16,936 nt of DNA from Planctomycetes bacterium RBG_16_43_13 (GTDB lineage Bacteria > Planctomycetota > MHYJ01), in assembly GCA_001828445.1 (NCBI GenBank), contig MHYJ01000044.1, positions 1 to 16,936 of the forward strand. The letters run 5' to 3'. Positions 7,569 to 14,526 of the stretch are shown here, in pieces. Each line of letters opens with the position of its first letter. Position 1 is the first letter of the stretch. The notes below the pieces were generated by a model. It was given only the letters and a program-made list of their open reading frames with translations, was not told the DNA's origin and searched no databases. The position numbers and the translations under genes are program-made.

Positions 7569-9017
7569 CTATATCTTTTTCTTACTCCAAACCATTCCCT
7601 GTATCTCGTTATAGGCGTCGCTATTGAGAATTTTTGTTGCAACCAAATATATAGCAATCCCTAATAAGATATTGCTAATAAGTATAACTTTAGATTCAAT
7701 ACCAATTTGACGTTGTATAACCACAGAGGAAAATACAATAACAAACATCATTAAACTAGTGTAAAACTCAGTCTTTAAGTTTAGAACCAAGGTTTTTACT
7801 TTCAGGTTTATCAGCCTGAAGGGTATTGCAAAATTAGGGTATGCTAAAATAAAAGCACCTACTGCATAAGATATAGCAACCCCTTTTACCCCCCAGTAGA
7901 GCCCAAGAGCAATAGCACAGACAATTAATATGGACGCAAAGAGTCCCCATCTAAACATCCAGTCTGTCTTACCTTTAGCCAGGTATATTTGCCCAACGGT
8001 TGATCCAATTGATTGGATCATTCCCACGAAACAAAATATCTTAAACAAAATAATAGCCGGCTCCCATTTAGCACTATAAACAGTTAGTATTAATTCATCT
8101 GCCAATGCAAAAAGACCAAACATTACAGGAAAAGTAACAAAGGCAATTAATTTAGTAGCTTTTAAATATGCGCTCCGCAACCTTACGTCGTCTCCCTGAA
8201 TGGCAGAAAAAGCTGGAAACAAAACCCTTGAAATAATACTGGATATATTCTGAAGAGGATACAACATTAACTTATATGCTAATGTATAGTAACCGAGAGA
8301 CTCTGCCCCCAAAAATTTACCAATTAATAAGTAATCTGCATTCCTTGAAAAATAATTGACTATATTGAAACCCAACATGTTTATGCTAAATTTCATAATA
8401 GATTTAACAGTGCCAAATTGAAACTTAAACTTTGGTTTCCATTGGCTTATGATCCAATAAATCAATCCTGTAATAACAGCAGCAATAATCCCTTGCCAGA
8501 CCAGGCTCCAAACACCATAACCCATGTAAGCCAAGTATATAGCAGCAGTACCACTAATCACTGTAGTAATTATTTCAACCATTGCTATCTTTTTAAAGTC
8601 CATTTTCTTTATAAGAATAGAGCGCTGAATAACAGAAAAACTGGAAAGTAGAAATCCTAAACCCAAAATACTAAGGATCGGAATCAATATATCTTTGTCG
8701 TAAAATGCTGCTATTAAAGGAGAAATGACAACTGTGAAAAGAGTTGCAATTAAACCAATAAAAAGATTAAACCAGAAGATGCTCGAAAGGTCATCATCAG
8801 ATAGATCTTGCATCTGTATTGTTGCAGCGCCTATTCCAAAATCGTTAAATATAGCAATAAGGCCGGTAAAGACCACTGCCATAGCCAGAACACCAAAATC
8901 CTCCGGCATAAGAAGCCTTGCCAGGATAACAGATATAGCAAGTTGTAGTGTCTGCTGACTTCCTCGTGATAAACCACTCCATTTAACGCCCTTTATCGTC
9001 TCCTCTTTAAGTGTCAT
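7569..9017 (-). CDS. Wzx-type oligosaccharide flippase (MOP superfamily)
   Basis: A polytopic membrane protein of about 482 residues with some 12-14 hydrophobic segments spread over its length. It belongs to the MOP/polysaccharide transporter superfamily, which flips undecaprenyl-linked repeat units across the inner membrane. Near the N-terminus it has VKWSGLSRGSQQTLQLAISV followed by ILARLLMPEDFGVLAMA. The 'L-x-P-E-[DE]-[FY]-G' loop is the hallmark of WzxC-like flippases. ADYLLIGKFLGAESLGYYTL in mid-protein is a second conserved loop. I choose the ATG at 9015-9017 (MTLKEETIKG) because the family normally begins a few residues before the VKWS helix. The frame is also open to an ATG at 9066-9068, which would add 17 polar residues (Gln/Thr-rich) with no family resemblance. 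It is the only transporter in the window. No Wzy-like polymerase is seen. Confidence 0.93.
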   Translation of the reverse strand: MTLKEETIKGVKWSGLSRGSQQTLQLAISVILARLLMPEDFGVLAMAVVFTGLIAIFNDFGIGAATIQMQDLSDDDLSSIFWFNLFIGLIATLFTVVISPLIAAFYDKDILIPILSILGLGFLLSSFSVIQRSILIKKMDFKKIAMVEIITTVISGTAAIYLAYMGYGVWSLVWQGIIAAVITGLIYWIISQWKPKFKFQFGTVKSIMKFSINMLGFNIVNYFSRNADYLLIGKFLGAESLGYYTLAYKLMLYPLQNISSIISRVLFPAFSAIQGDDVRLRSAYLKATKLIAFVTFPVMFGLFALADELILTVYSAKWEPAIILFKIFCFVGMIQSIGSTVGQIYLAKGKTDWMFRWGLFASILIVCAIALGLYWGVKGVAISYAVGAFILAYPNFAIPFRLINLKVKTLVLNLKTEFYTSLMMFVIVFSSVVIQRQIGIESKVILISNILLGIAIYLVATKILNSDAYNEIQGMVWSKKKI

Positions 9018-9036
9018 TTCTTGGGTCTTGTCTTGT

Positions 9037-9042
9037 ATTATA
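9037..9042 (-). promoter_or_regulatory. Perfect TATAAT before the flippase ATG (weak promoter candidate)
   Basis: On the minus strand a consensus TATAAT lies 19 bases before the ATG at 9017, within the region that would code for the unlikely 17-residue N-terminal extension. No TTGACA-like hexamer is present at 16-18 bases spacing, so this is a weak internal-promoter candidate. It would make sense as a second promoter for the flippase and glycosyltransferase block. Confidence 0.25.
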
Positions 9043-9074
9043 GTCTGTTGGGTCTGACAGTATGGCATGCAATC

Positions 9075-9734
9075 TTATTTCTTCTTCACAACCACTATGT
9101 ACGCCCATGTCCATTGCTCTGATTTGTCAATCCGATCTAACATGTAACTTATTCCCTGAATTGCCAAACCAATTGCCGGAATAATCGGCAATAATTTTAA
9201 GAATCCACGGTGGAATCGGTAAATATTATATACAGACAGCTGACCAAAGGTTACCCAAAACCCAGATAAAGCTTTGATCTCCTCAATTTCAAAACCAACC
9301 TTTTCAAAAAGGTATCTCAAACCATATTTAGAATAACGATAAAAGTCTCGTGGTTCCTCGTGCAAGTGCCATATAAATGGAACCATGTAGATGGCAACAC
9401 CGTTTAGTTTTAAAACCCGATGGCATTCACGCAAAGCCTGCTCAGGCTCTTCTAAATGTTCCAGCACGGCAGTACAAATGACAGCGTTGAAAGAACCATC
9501 TTCGACCGGGATTTTGTAAGCCGTGCCTACCAGGTCAACATTTGATCTATTGTGAATAGAGTCCTTGTGGTCAACTCCAACATGCTCACTAACGTATGGC
9601 GCAAGTAGATTTTCGTAAGGTTTCATGCCACAGCCTATATCAATAAGTCGACCAGAAAGATATCTGGATGCGCATCGCTTCAACTCCTTTTCTATAATTT
9701 GATTGACTAAAATATTTTTAATTTCACGAGCCAT
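9075..9734 (-). CDS. Class I SAM-dependent methyltransferase
   Basis: A 219-residue methyltransferase with the Rossmann SAM-binding fold. Motif I is LIDIGCGMKPYENLL (30-44) and the acidic residue after beta-2 is in HVGVDHKDS (51-59). ICTAVLEHLEEPEQALRECH (86-105) is motif III/IV of the Methyltransf_11 type. EEPRDFYRYSKYGLRYLFEK (126-145) is the characteristic post-core segment. A hydrophobic stretch at about 180-198 could give membrane contact. In polysaccharide clusters such enzymes usually O-methylate a sugar or the chain end. The substrate here is unknown. The gene starts at an ATG at 9732-9734 without an obvious Shine-Dalgarno, 42 bases after the formyltransferase stop. Confidence 0.9.
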   Translation of the reverse strand: MAREIKNILVNQIIEKELKRCASRYLSGRLIDIGCGMKPYENLLAPYVSEHVGVDHKDSIHNRSNVDLVGTAYKIPVEDGSFNAVICTAVLEHLEEPEQALRECHRVLKLNGVAIYMVPFIWHLHEEPRDFYRYSKYGLRYLFEKVGFEIEEIKALSGFWVTFGQLSVYNIYRFHRGFLKLLPIIPAIGLAIQGISYMLDRIDKSEQWTWAYIVVVKKK

Positions 9735-9776
9735 CTAACACATAATTTCCAGTTCTCATAACTTTGCAGAAATTCT

Positions 9777-10835
9777 TTAATCAAACTTCTCTCCTATATA
9801 TATATTATGCTTGATAACCCATTTATTGAATGACATATTCCGACCCCGATCTTCGAATTCCTCTATATTAATACAGGCATCCGTGGTCTTCACAACAATA
9901 CAATCCTTATAAACATCCACTATTGTGCCGGGTTCAACAAGTACATTATTTGTTAGGTTACGATTGGACTTCGTCACATATGCTTTCATAAATTTGACTT
10001 TTACTCCTCTGAAAAAGCAAAACGCCCGTTCTGTCCTTATGAGGTTTTTTATTTCCTCAGCAGAATGAGTGTTCCAAAATATCCGTTTGTGTATTTCCCT
10101 GTCGTTTTTGAAGTATGATACTTCTGAGAGGTCTTGAGGAACAGGCTTTTTCGTATTTTGATAGAAGAATTCTTCCACCATCCTTACGATGGTTGGAACT
10201 TCTTCAATTATCTTCTTATAATGTTGGCTATAGATATATTGCTCTATAGGATATTTAACTTGAGCGATAATATCACCGTCATCAATATTCTCGGTCATGA
10301 AATGTGCTGTCAATCCGCCGACCTTTTCGCCCTTTGCTATAGCCCAAAAATGTGGATGCGCCCCGCGGTATTTGGGAAGCAGGGAAGGATGGAAATTGAC
10401 GCTGCCTTTGTGTGGTATCGTTATTAAATCCTTTGATAATATTTGAGGAAATGCAGCGGAAAGAATCAAGTCAGGATTTATCTCTTTTATCTTTTCTATA
10501 ACAGTTTTCTCATTAACATCGAAAATTTGCAGAAGGGGAATATTGTGCTCTCGTAATATATCATTGATGGGTTGCGCTTTTTTTATATCATACTTGAATA
10601 AATGTCTAATATTTGATGAAATGATTTTTTTTATAAAGGCGTTAGCCGGCCCGAGAGGAGAATGCACCACTTTTGGTTTATAATAACTTTTTCCGCCAAG
10701 ACTATCGTGGAATAATCTCCATCGGTCATCTGTAGCTATCACCACGGCAACTATATCGAATTTAGAATTCAATAGGGGCTTTAGGTGAGATAGGCCATAA
10801 GGTGATTTGTGGCCACAAAGAAATAATAATTTCAT
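9777..10835 (-). CDS. Formyltransferase-fold enzyme, probable amino-sugar N-formyltransferase
   Basis: A 352-residue protein of the formyltransferase fold (Fmt, PurN, ArnA N-domain). The catalytic triad is readable: Asn147 and His149 in SVNFHPSLLPKYRGAHP, and an Asp (about 185) in the ENIDDGDII motif. GGLTAHFM precedes the last. The C-terminal part (about 245-352) looks like a divergent Fmt C-terminal domain, with RAFCFFRGVKVKFM and an EPGTIVDVYKDCIVVKT beta segment. Residues 40-100 form a longer insertion than in Fmt. Methionyl-tRNA formyltransferase is unlikely from the context. Relatives in O-antigen loci (VioF, WbtJ type) transfer formyl from N10-formyl-tetrahydrofolate to a sugar amine. 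The PLP aminotransferase gene lies directly upstream (22-base gap) and could make that amine. The exact substrate is inferred only. Confidence 0.85.
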   Translation of the reverse strand: MKLLFLCGHKSPYGLSHLKPLLNSKFDIVAVVIATDDRWRLFHDSLGGKSYYKPKVVHSPLGPANAFIKKIISSNIRHLFKYDIKKAQPINDILREHNIPLLQIFDVNEKTVIEKIKEINPDLILSAAFPQILSKDLITIPHKGSVNFHPSLLPKYRGAHPHFWAIAKGEKVGGLTAHFMTENIDDGDIIAQVKYPIEQYIYSQHYKKIIEEVPTIVRMVEEFFYQNTKKPVPQDLSEVSYFKNDREIHKRIFWNTHSAEEIKNLIRTERAFCFFRGVKVKFMKAYVTKSNRNLTNNVLVEPGTIVDVYKDCIVVKTTDACINIEEFEDRGRNMSFNKWVIKHNIYIGEKFD

Positions 10836-10857
10836 CTTAACAAACTCAAATATAAAA

Positions 10858-12015
10858 TCATTTCAGAATCTTCATAACCGCTTCAATCACATCCTCCACA
10901 TCCTCATCCGTCAATTTCGCAGAGATGGGGAGGCTCACTGTTCTCTCCCCTATATAGTAAGAATTGGGATAGTCTTCCGGTTTTAATCCAAATGCCTTCT
11001 GATAATATGGATGAGTTGCGATACTTCTGTAATGGACCCCGACTCCTATGTTCTGCGCAGTCATTGCCGTAAGGAATTCATCCCTGGCTATTCCTGTCTT
11101 TTCTTTGTCCACAAGGATGGTGTAGAGGTGAAGGGCATGTCTGGTATCCGGTTCCGGGGGCCGTGGTGTTTCTATTAACAGGTCTCTGAACGCCTCATCG
11201 TATGTCTGCCAGATTTGGTGCCGTCTTTGCCAGTATGCATCAATCCTTTTAAGCTGGTGAATGCCGATGGCTGCCTGGATGTCCATCATGTTGTATTTAA
11301 ACCCGGCCTCTACGACCTGATAGTGCTTGTAACCCTCGTCACCGAATCTCTTCCATGCATCCTTACTCATTCCGTGGAGACCGAGGATTTTTATCCTGTT
11401 CGCATATTCTTCATTGTCTGTGATCACCATCCCGCCCTCACCGGTCACAATATTCTTTGTGACATAGAAACTGAAACAACCGAGGTCTCCAAATGTTCCT
11501 GCCTTTTTACCATGATATTCGGTTTCTATCGCATGGGCACAGTCTTCAATAACTTTAAGTTCATATTTCCCTGCGATCTCCATAATTGCATCCATATCGC
11601 AGGGTCTGCCTGCAAAGTGAACCGGAAGGATTGCCTTTGTTTTGGAAGTTATCTTTTTTTCTATCTCGTGAGGGTCTATGTTCATGGTATCTTTTTGACA
11701 GTCGGCAAATACCGGCGTTGCACCGGCGTGGATGATGGCATTGACCGTGGCACAAAATGTCATAGGTGTGGTAATCACCTCATCGCCTGGTTTCAGGCCA
11801 AGGGCCAGCAGGGAAAGATGGAGGGCTGCGGTACAGGAGTTCAGCGCCAGGGCAAACCTGCTGTCTTTATATCCCCGAAACATCTCTTCAAACTTTGCCA
11901 CTTTTGGGCCGGTGCCGAGCCACCCTGACTTTAAGGTGTCATTTACTTCGCTGATTTCGTCGTCTTCGATTTTGGGACTGCCGAAGATAAGGAAGTCTTT
12001 GCGGTCAGGTTTCAT
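10858..12015 (-). CDS. DegT/DnrJ/EryC1/StrS PLP-dependent sugar aminotransferase
   Basis: A 385-residue fold-type I aminotransferase of the DegT/DnrJ/EryC1/StrS family, which transfers an amino group (usually from glutamate) to a keto group on a nucleotide-activated sugar. Visible landmarks: ALNSCTAALHLSLLALG (57-73, phosphate-binding turn), GDEVITTPMTFCATVNAI (77-94), ILPVHFAGRPCDM (129-141), IEDCAHAIETEYHGKKAG (156-173, with Asp158 for the pyridine nitrogen) and CFSFYVTKNIVTGEGGM (180-196, Schiff-base Lys187). LHGMSKDAWKRFG and FKYNMMDIQAAIG are family motifs. GGAGG lies nine bases before the ATG at 12013-12015, inside the end of the epimerase gene, and the two genes overlap by 11 bases. 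No 4,6-dehydratase to make its keto-sugar substrate lies in the window. The 3- or 4-amino specificity is not decidable. Confidence 0.93.
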   Translation of the reverse strand: MKPDRKDFLIFGSPKIEDDEISEVNDTLKSGWLGTGPKVAKFEEMFRGYKDSRFALALNSCTAALHLSLLALGLKPGDEVITTPMTFCATVNAIIHAGATPVFADCQKDTMNIDPHEIEKKITSKTKAILPVHFAGRPCDMDAIMEIAGKYELKVIEDCAHAIETEYHGKKAGTFGDLGCFSFYVTKNIVTGEGGMVITDNEEYANRIKILGLHGMSKDAWKRFGDEGYKHYQVVEAGFKYNMMDIQAAIGIHQLKRIDAYWQRRHQIWQTYDEAFRDLLIETPRPPEPDTRHALHLYTILVDKEKTGIARDEFLTAMTAQNIGVGVHYRSIATHPYYQKAFGLKPEDYPNSYYIGERTVSLPISAKLTDEDVEDVIEAVMKILK

Positions 12016-13174
12016 TAAGATATGCCTCCATAAGTATATTTACGATTCTCTCTGCTGTCTTCCCATCCCAGAGCTCCGGGATGGTCCCTTTTCTTGCCCC
12101 GCCATTCATTATTCTGAAAGCCTCTTCAATAATCTTCTCCGTGTTGTTCCATACCATGGTATTTGTGCCTTCACTGACTGTTACAGGCCGTTCTGTGGTA
12201 TTGCGCAGGGTGAGGCAGGGAACGCCCAGTGCCGTTGTCTCCTCCTGAACACCGCCGGAGTCTGTCATGACGAGAGTTGAAGACATCTCCAGTTTCATGA
12301 AATCCAGATACCCCATAGGTGTTGTGCAGTAAATACCTGTATTCCCTATCCCGGAAGATGAGTCCATAGATTGAAATATGTTTTGCAGGCCAAATGAGTC
12401 AATCTGTTTCTTTGTACGGGGGTGGACAGGAAAGATAACTGGCAATTTCTTTGAGATAACTGTAAGGGCTTCAACAATCTTAGAGAAAGATTCCTGATCA
12501 TCAACATTAGATGGACGGTGCAGGGTCAGCAATACATAAGGACGATTTTTCTGAAGACCCAGGGTCTGTAATATCTTTGATTCTATGGCTTTTTCTTTGT
12601 GGGTCAGGAGGCTGTCAACCATTACATTGCCTACCCGGAATATCTTATTCTTTGCGATTCCCTCTTTTATCAGATTTTCATCACCATCTGCTGAGGGTGT
12701 AAAAAGAAAGGTCGAGAGGGCATCAGTCACTATGCGATTGATCTCCTCCGGCATGGATCTGTCAAAGCTTCTGAGCCCGGCTTCCACGTGGGCCACAGGG
12801 ATTTCAAGTTTAGCTGCGGCCAGTGTGCATGCCATGGTTGAATTCACATCGCCCACAACAATCACCAAGTCGGGTTTTTCTTTGAAGAGTACCTTTTCGA
12901 ACTCGATGATGACCTTTCCTGTCTGCTCTCCATGTGTTCCTGATCCTATTTCCAGATAGATTTCCGGTTCAGGCAGATCCAAGTCTTTAAAAAAGACTTT
13001 GGACATTTCGTAATCATAGTGTTGTCCTGTGTGGACCAGGAGCGACTCGATACAAACCTCTTTTGCCAGGGGACTTGAGTTATGTTGATGAATGGCGCGC
13101 AGAATCGGGGCGATCTTCATGAAGTTCGGCCGTGCGCCGACGACGTTGATGATTTTCAGTTTACGTGTTGTCAT
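12005..13174 (-). CDS. wecB: UDP-N-acetylglucosamine 2-epimerase (non-hydrolysing)
   Basis: A 389-residue enzyme interconverting UDP-GlcNAc and UDP-ManNAc in the cytoplasm. The GT-B-like fold starts INVVGARPNFMKIAPIL (9-25). HTGQHYDYEMSKVFF (48-62), VVGDVNSTMAC (106-116, catalytic Asp109), AHVEAGLRSFDRSMPEEINR (128-147, Glu131 and Glu144) and TLHRPSNVD (217-225, His219) match the residues known to matter in E. coli WecB. TDSGGVQEE and NTTERPVTVSEGTN close the active site. Length is near normal, with a small extra loop at about 270-283 before the GYLDF motif. No WecC dehydrogenase accompanies it here, so ManNAc may be used as such or oxidised by an enzyme encoded elsewhere. It is the first biosynthetic gene of the cluster. 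The upstream gap of about 180 bases shows no strong Shine-Dalgarno or promoter. Confidence 0.95.
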   Translation of the reverse strand: MTTRKLKIINVVGARPNFMKIAPILRAIHQHNSSPLAKEVCIESLLVHTGQHYDYEMSKVFFKDLDLPEPEIYLEIGSGTHGEQTGKVIIEFEKVLFKEKPDLVIVVGDVNSTMACTLAAAKLEIPVAHVEAGLRSFDRSMPEEINRIVTDALSTFLFTPSADGDENLIKEGIAKNKIFRVGNVMVDSLLTHKEKAIESKILQTLGLQKNRPYVLLTLHRPSNVDDQESFSKIVEALTVISKKLPVIFPVHPRTKKQIDSFGLQNIFQSMDSSSGIGNTGIYCTTPMGYLDFMKLEMSSTLVMTDSGGVQEETTALGVPCLTLRNTTERPVTVSEGTNTMVWNNTEKIIEEAFRIMNGGARKGTIPELWDGKTAERIVNILMEAYLNET

Positions 13175-13207
13175 TTATGGTGATCGAGACATTTTTTGAT
13201 AGCAGAG

Positions 13208-13327
13208 TTAAGCATTGGGATTTGTTTCATGGAATTGGTTCTTCTTTATTATTTGGTCCAGGATCTCTTTTTCAACTAAATCTATCATATCTCTGCTTGC
13301 AGTCTTTTTTACTGTCAGAAGAGCCAA
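13208..13327 (-). CDS. Short open frame before the epimerase (uncertain)
   Basis: The gap 13175-13351 contains one coding-like short frame on the minus strand. It has 39 codons from a TTG at 13325-13327, or 26 residues (MIDLVEKEILDQIIKKNQFH plus six more) from an ATG at 13286-13288. It stops with TAA at 13208-13210. It is charged and looks helical, but no family is recognised and no good Shine-Dalgarno was seen. It may be a micro-gene, another gene relic like those in the glycosyltransferase block, or chance. Nothing else was found in the gap. Confidence 0.2.
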   Translation of the reverse strand: MALLTVKKTASRDMIDLVEKEILDQIIKKNQFHETNPNA

Positions 13328-13351
13328 TCAAAGAGAGAGATTATTTAGATG

Positions 13352-13618
13352 TTATCCCACCGCTGCTAAGTTTACGTCCTCAATTGAGGAATGCATTCTC
13401 CATTTTTTGACATAAATATAGATTATTGCTTGATTTGCTTCACGATTTCGTAGTGATATTTCTTTGTGCCAGTTATTAAAGTCGCTTTCTCCTTCAACTT
13501 GAAAGATTACAACTGCATTAACAGGAATTTTGTTTGCTATTTCCTCATTTTCCATCAGGTATCTGTGAAACTCTGTTGAAACCATTCCCAGAAATTCGAA
13601 ATAATTATTCATTACCAT
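13352..13618 (-). CDS. DUF5647-like small protein
   Basis: An 88-residue protein. The sequence NNYFEFLGMVSTEFHRYLME (4-23), IPVNAVVIFQVEGESDFNNW (31-50) and SLRNREANQAIIYIYVKK (54-71) matches my recollection of the DUF5647 family. These are small alpha/beta proteins of unknown function with a '[IV]P-x-x-A-x-[IV]-x-[FI]-Q-[VL]-E' strand and a W-x3-[IL] helix. I do not assign a role. The start is the ATG at 13616-13618, or a second in-frame ATG six bases later. The G-rich repeat at 13620-13665 abuts the start codon and supplies the only purine-rich leader. It sits between the regulator gene and the epimerase, an unusual place for this family as far as I know. It could be an unrelated cargo gene brought in with the repeats. 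Confidence 0.7.
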   Translation of the reverse strand: MVMNNYFEFLGMVSTEFHRYLMENEEIANKIPVNAVVIFQVEGESDFNNWHKEISLRNREANQAIIYIYVKKWRMHSSIEDVNLAAVG

Positions 13619-13619
13619 T

Positions 13620-13665
13620 TACCCCATCCCCACCCTGTCCCTCCCCTTGAAGGGGAGGGTATTTT
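13620..13665 (-). repeat. G-rich interspersed repeat, copy A
   Basis: A 46-base element with a second copy at 14334-14379 in the same orientation (about 41 of 46 positions identical by eye). On the minus strand it has an 8-bp hairpin (CCCTCCCC, loop TTCAA, GGGGAGGG; 13639-13659), followed by more G runs up to the start codon of the DUF5647-like gene. Five runs of at least three G (13622-25, 13628-31, 13633-35, 13639-41, 13643-46) meet the usual G-quadruplex pattern. Similar C-rich/G-rich palindromic repeats are scattered through many bacterial genomes. Confidence 0.85.
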
Positions 13666-13684
13666 GCGGGCGAGCTGCCGCCAT

Positions 13685-13703
13685 TCCGGGGTGTAATCCC
13701 GGA
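13685..13703. repeat. Small inverted repeat after the regulator gene
   Basis: Arms TCCGGG (13685-13690) and CCCGGA (13698-13703) around a 7-base loop, 38 bases downstream of the regulator stop. There is no T run, so it is not a classic intrinsic terminator. It may be a second kind of dispersed palindrome or an RNA-stabilising hairpin. The rest of 13666-13740 shows nothing recognisable. Confidence 0.4.
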
Positions 13704-13740
13704 TATCAGGCTTGAGACTGTCATTGCGAAACTTCATTTC

Positions 13741-14325
13741 TTACTGCAAAAAACAGATACTCTTTTCATCCACATTGTACTGTTTCAGATGTTCCACCAC
13801 TTGTTGAACCGGCTCTTCTGTGGTGATGAGCAGCCGGTCAAACTCAAGTTCCCGTAATGCATCAACCGGCTGAACCCTGTAGCCTAAGAATCTTTTTCCC
13901 GCACCATTGTCATCTACTATTGCTACAAGGTCAAGTCTGCTGCCCTGGAGGGACATCAGGGCTATCTCGGCTACGACGGTTGCCCTGTAAAGTACCACTG
14001 ATTCTACGCCCTCTCTTTCCAGATTACTTAGAAAATCCCCTATTCTTGCCCTTGCCTCAGCAAAGGTCTGATATGATCTCTCTATGTAGCGATAAGCCAG
14101 AACACTTTTTTCTGCAATGCCTGTCGGAGTAATAAGATAGTGAAGGCGTTTCTTCTCTGCCTTAATAATATGGATATAGCCTTGTTGTGCAAGACGGTTA
14201 AGATAGCTGTTTACCATACCGAGGCCAATACCAAGCTTCTTGCTTAGACTGCGCTGGGTAACGGATTTCCCTTTGGCTATCTCGTCCATTATCTGAAGGG
14301 TTCGTATTGAATCTATGTCTTTCAT
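13741..14325 (-). CDS. Winged-helix regulator with C-terminal Rossmann-like domain
   Basis: A 194-residue protein when started at the ATG at 14323-14325 (MKDIDSIRTLQIMDEI). Residues 1-65 form a MarR/wHTH domain: SVTQRSLSKKLGIGLGMVNS is the helix-turn-helix, and YLNRLAQQGYIHIIKAEKKR leads into the wing, with YLITPTGIAEKS after it. Residues about 95-192 resemble a CoA/nucleotide-binding Rossmann half: GVESVVLYRATVVAEIALM, LDLVAIVDDNGAG, FLGYRVQPVDALRELEFDRL and LLITTEEP. The first loop, usually Gly-rich, reads LYRAT here. Regulators of this two-domain type are common near exopolysaccharide loci, so control of this cluster is likely but inferred. The frame is open to an ATG at 14400, but those 25 residues (PFPSRGGAGWGWG and flanks) come from translation of the repeat and are probably not real. 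Confidence 0.85.
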   Translation of the reverse strand: MKDIDSIRTLQIMDEIAKGKSVTQRSLSKKLGIGLGMVNSYLNRLAQQGYIHIIKAEKKRLHYLITPTGIAEKSVLAYRYIERSYQTFAEARARIGDFLSNLEREGVESVVLYRATVVAEIALMSLQGSRLDLVAIVDDNGAGKRFLGYRVQPVDALRELEFDRLLITTEEPVQQVVEHLKQYNVDEKSICFLQ

Positions 14326-14333
14326 CTCGAAAA

Positions 14334-14379
14334 TACCCCATCCCCATCCTGCCCCTCCCCTTGATGGGAAGGGTATTTG
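14334..14379 (-). repeat. G-rich interspersed repeat, copy B
   Basis: Second copy of the 46-base element, lying eight bases before the chosen start of the regulator. Four runs of four G on the minus strand (14336-39, 14342-45, 14352-55, 14357-60; loops of 2, 6 and 1) meet a strict G-quadruplex pattern. The hairpin arms are CCCTTCCC and GGGGAGGG. Compared with copy A, one arm base has changed so that the pair is G-U in RNA of the minus strand but C-A in RNA of the plus strand. Confidence 0.85.
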
Positions 14380-14380
14380 G

Positions 14381-14401
14381 TATGTTCTATCGTAGAACAT
14401 A
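14381..14401. promoter_or_regulatory. Perfect 9-bp inverted repeat, candidate operator
   Basis: TATGTTCTA, spacer TCG, TAGAACATA: a perfect palindrome with 9-base arms, 55 bases upstream of the regulator start and directly next to repeat copy B. Its size and symmetry suit a dimeric winged-helix protein. Autoregulation by the adjacent gene product is an inference. It shares the GAACAT core with three sites at 14530-14564. Confidence 0.5.
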
Positions 14402-14526
14402 GCAAGTTTGATGCCATATTTAGGCCCATAACAATAATTACTTAATTATTCAATTAGTTATGCAGGTCAACGGTAAGGGCAAGTGACTTTACTATAAAGT
14501 TTGAGTGTGACATTTTTGCCTACTTA

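Noticed and set aside
9777..10835. Methionyl-tRNA formyltransferase (fmt)
   Set aside because: The catalytic triad is shared across the fold, but the insertion at 40-100, the divergent C-terminal domain and the place beside a sugar aminotransferase do not fit a housekeeping fmt.
11215..11928. Long plus-strand open frame (237 codons)
   Set aside because: It lies wholly opposite the aminotransferase, whose motifs and catalytic Lys are clear. The plus-strand translation is Cys/His-rich without family motifs, a typical shadow.
11732..12280. Plus-strand open frame of 182 codons across the epimerase/aminotransferase junction
   Set aside because: It overlaps two well-supported minus-strand genes. 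Its translation is low in recognisable structure and has no ribosome site.
13165..13410. Plus-strand frame of 81 codons before the epimerase
   Set aside because: It overlaps the 3' end of the DUF5647-like gene and the 5' edge of wecB. The composition is Leu/Phe/Ser-rich as expected for antisense of coding DNA, and no Shine-Dalgarno was seen.
13620..14379. Two direct repeats as ends of an insertion sequence or integron-like unit
   Set aside because: No transposase, terminal inverted repeats or target duplication is seen between or around them. They look like dispersed palindromic repeats.
14326..14400. N-terminal 25-residue extension of the regulator
   Set aside because: The residues come from translating the G-rich repeat and the palindrome. 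The winged-helix fold begins at the ATG at 14325.
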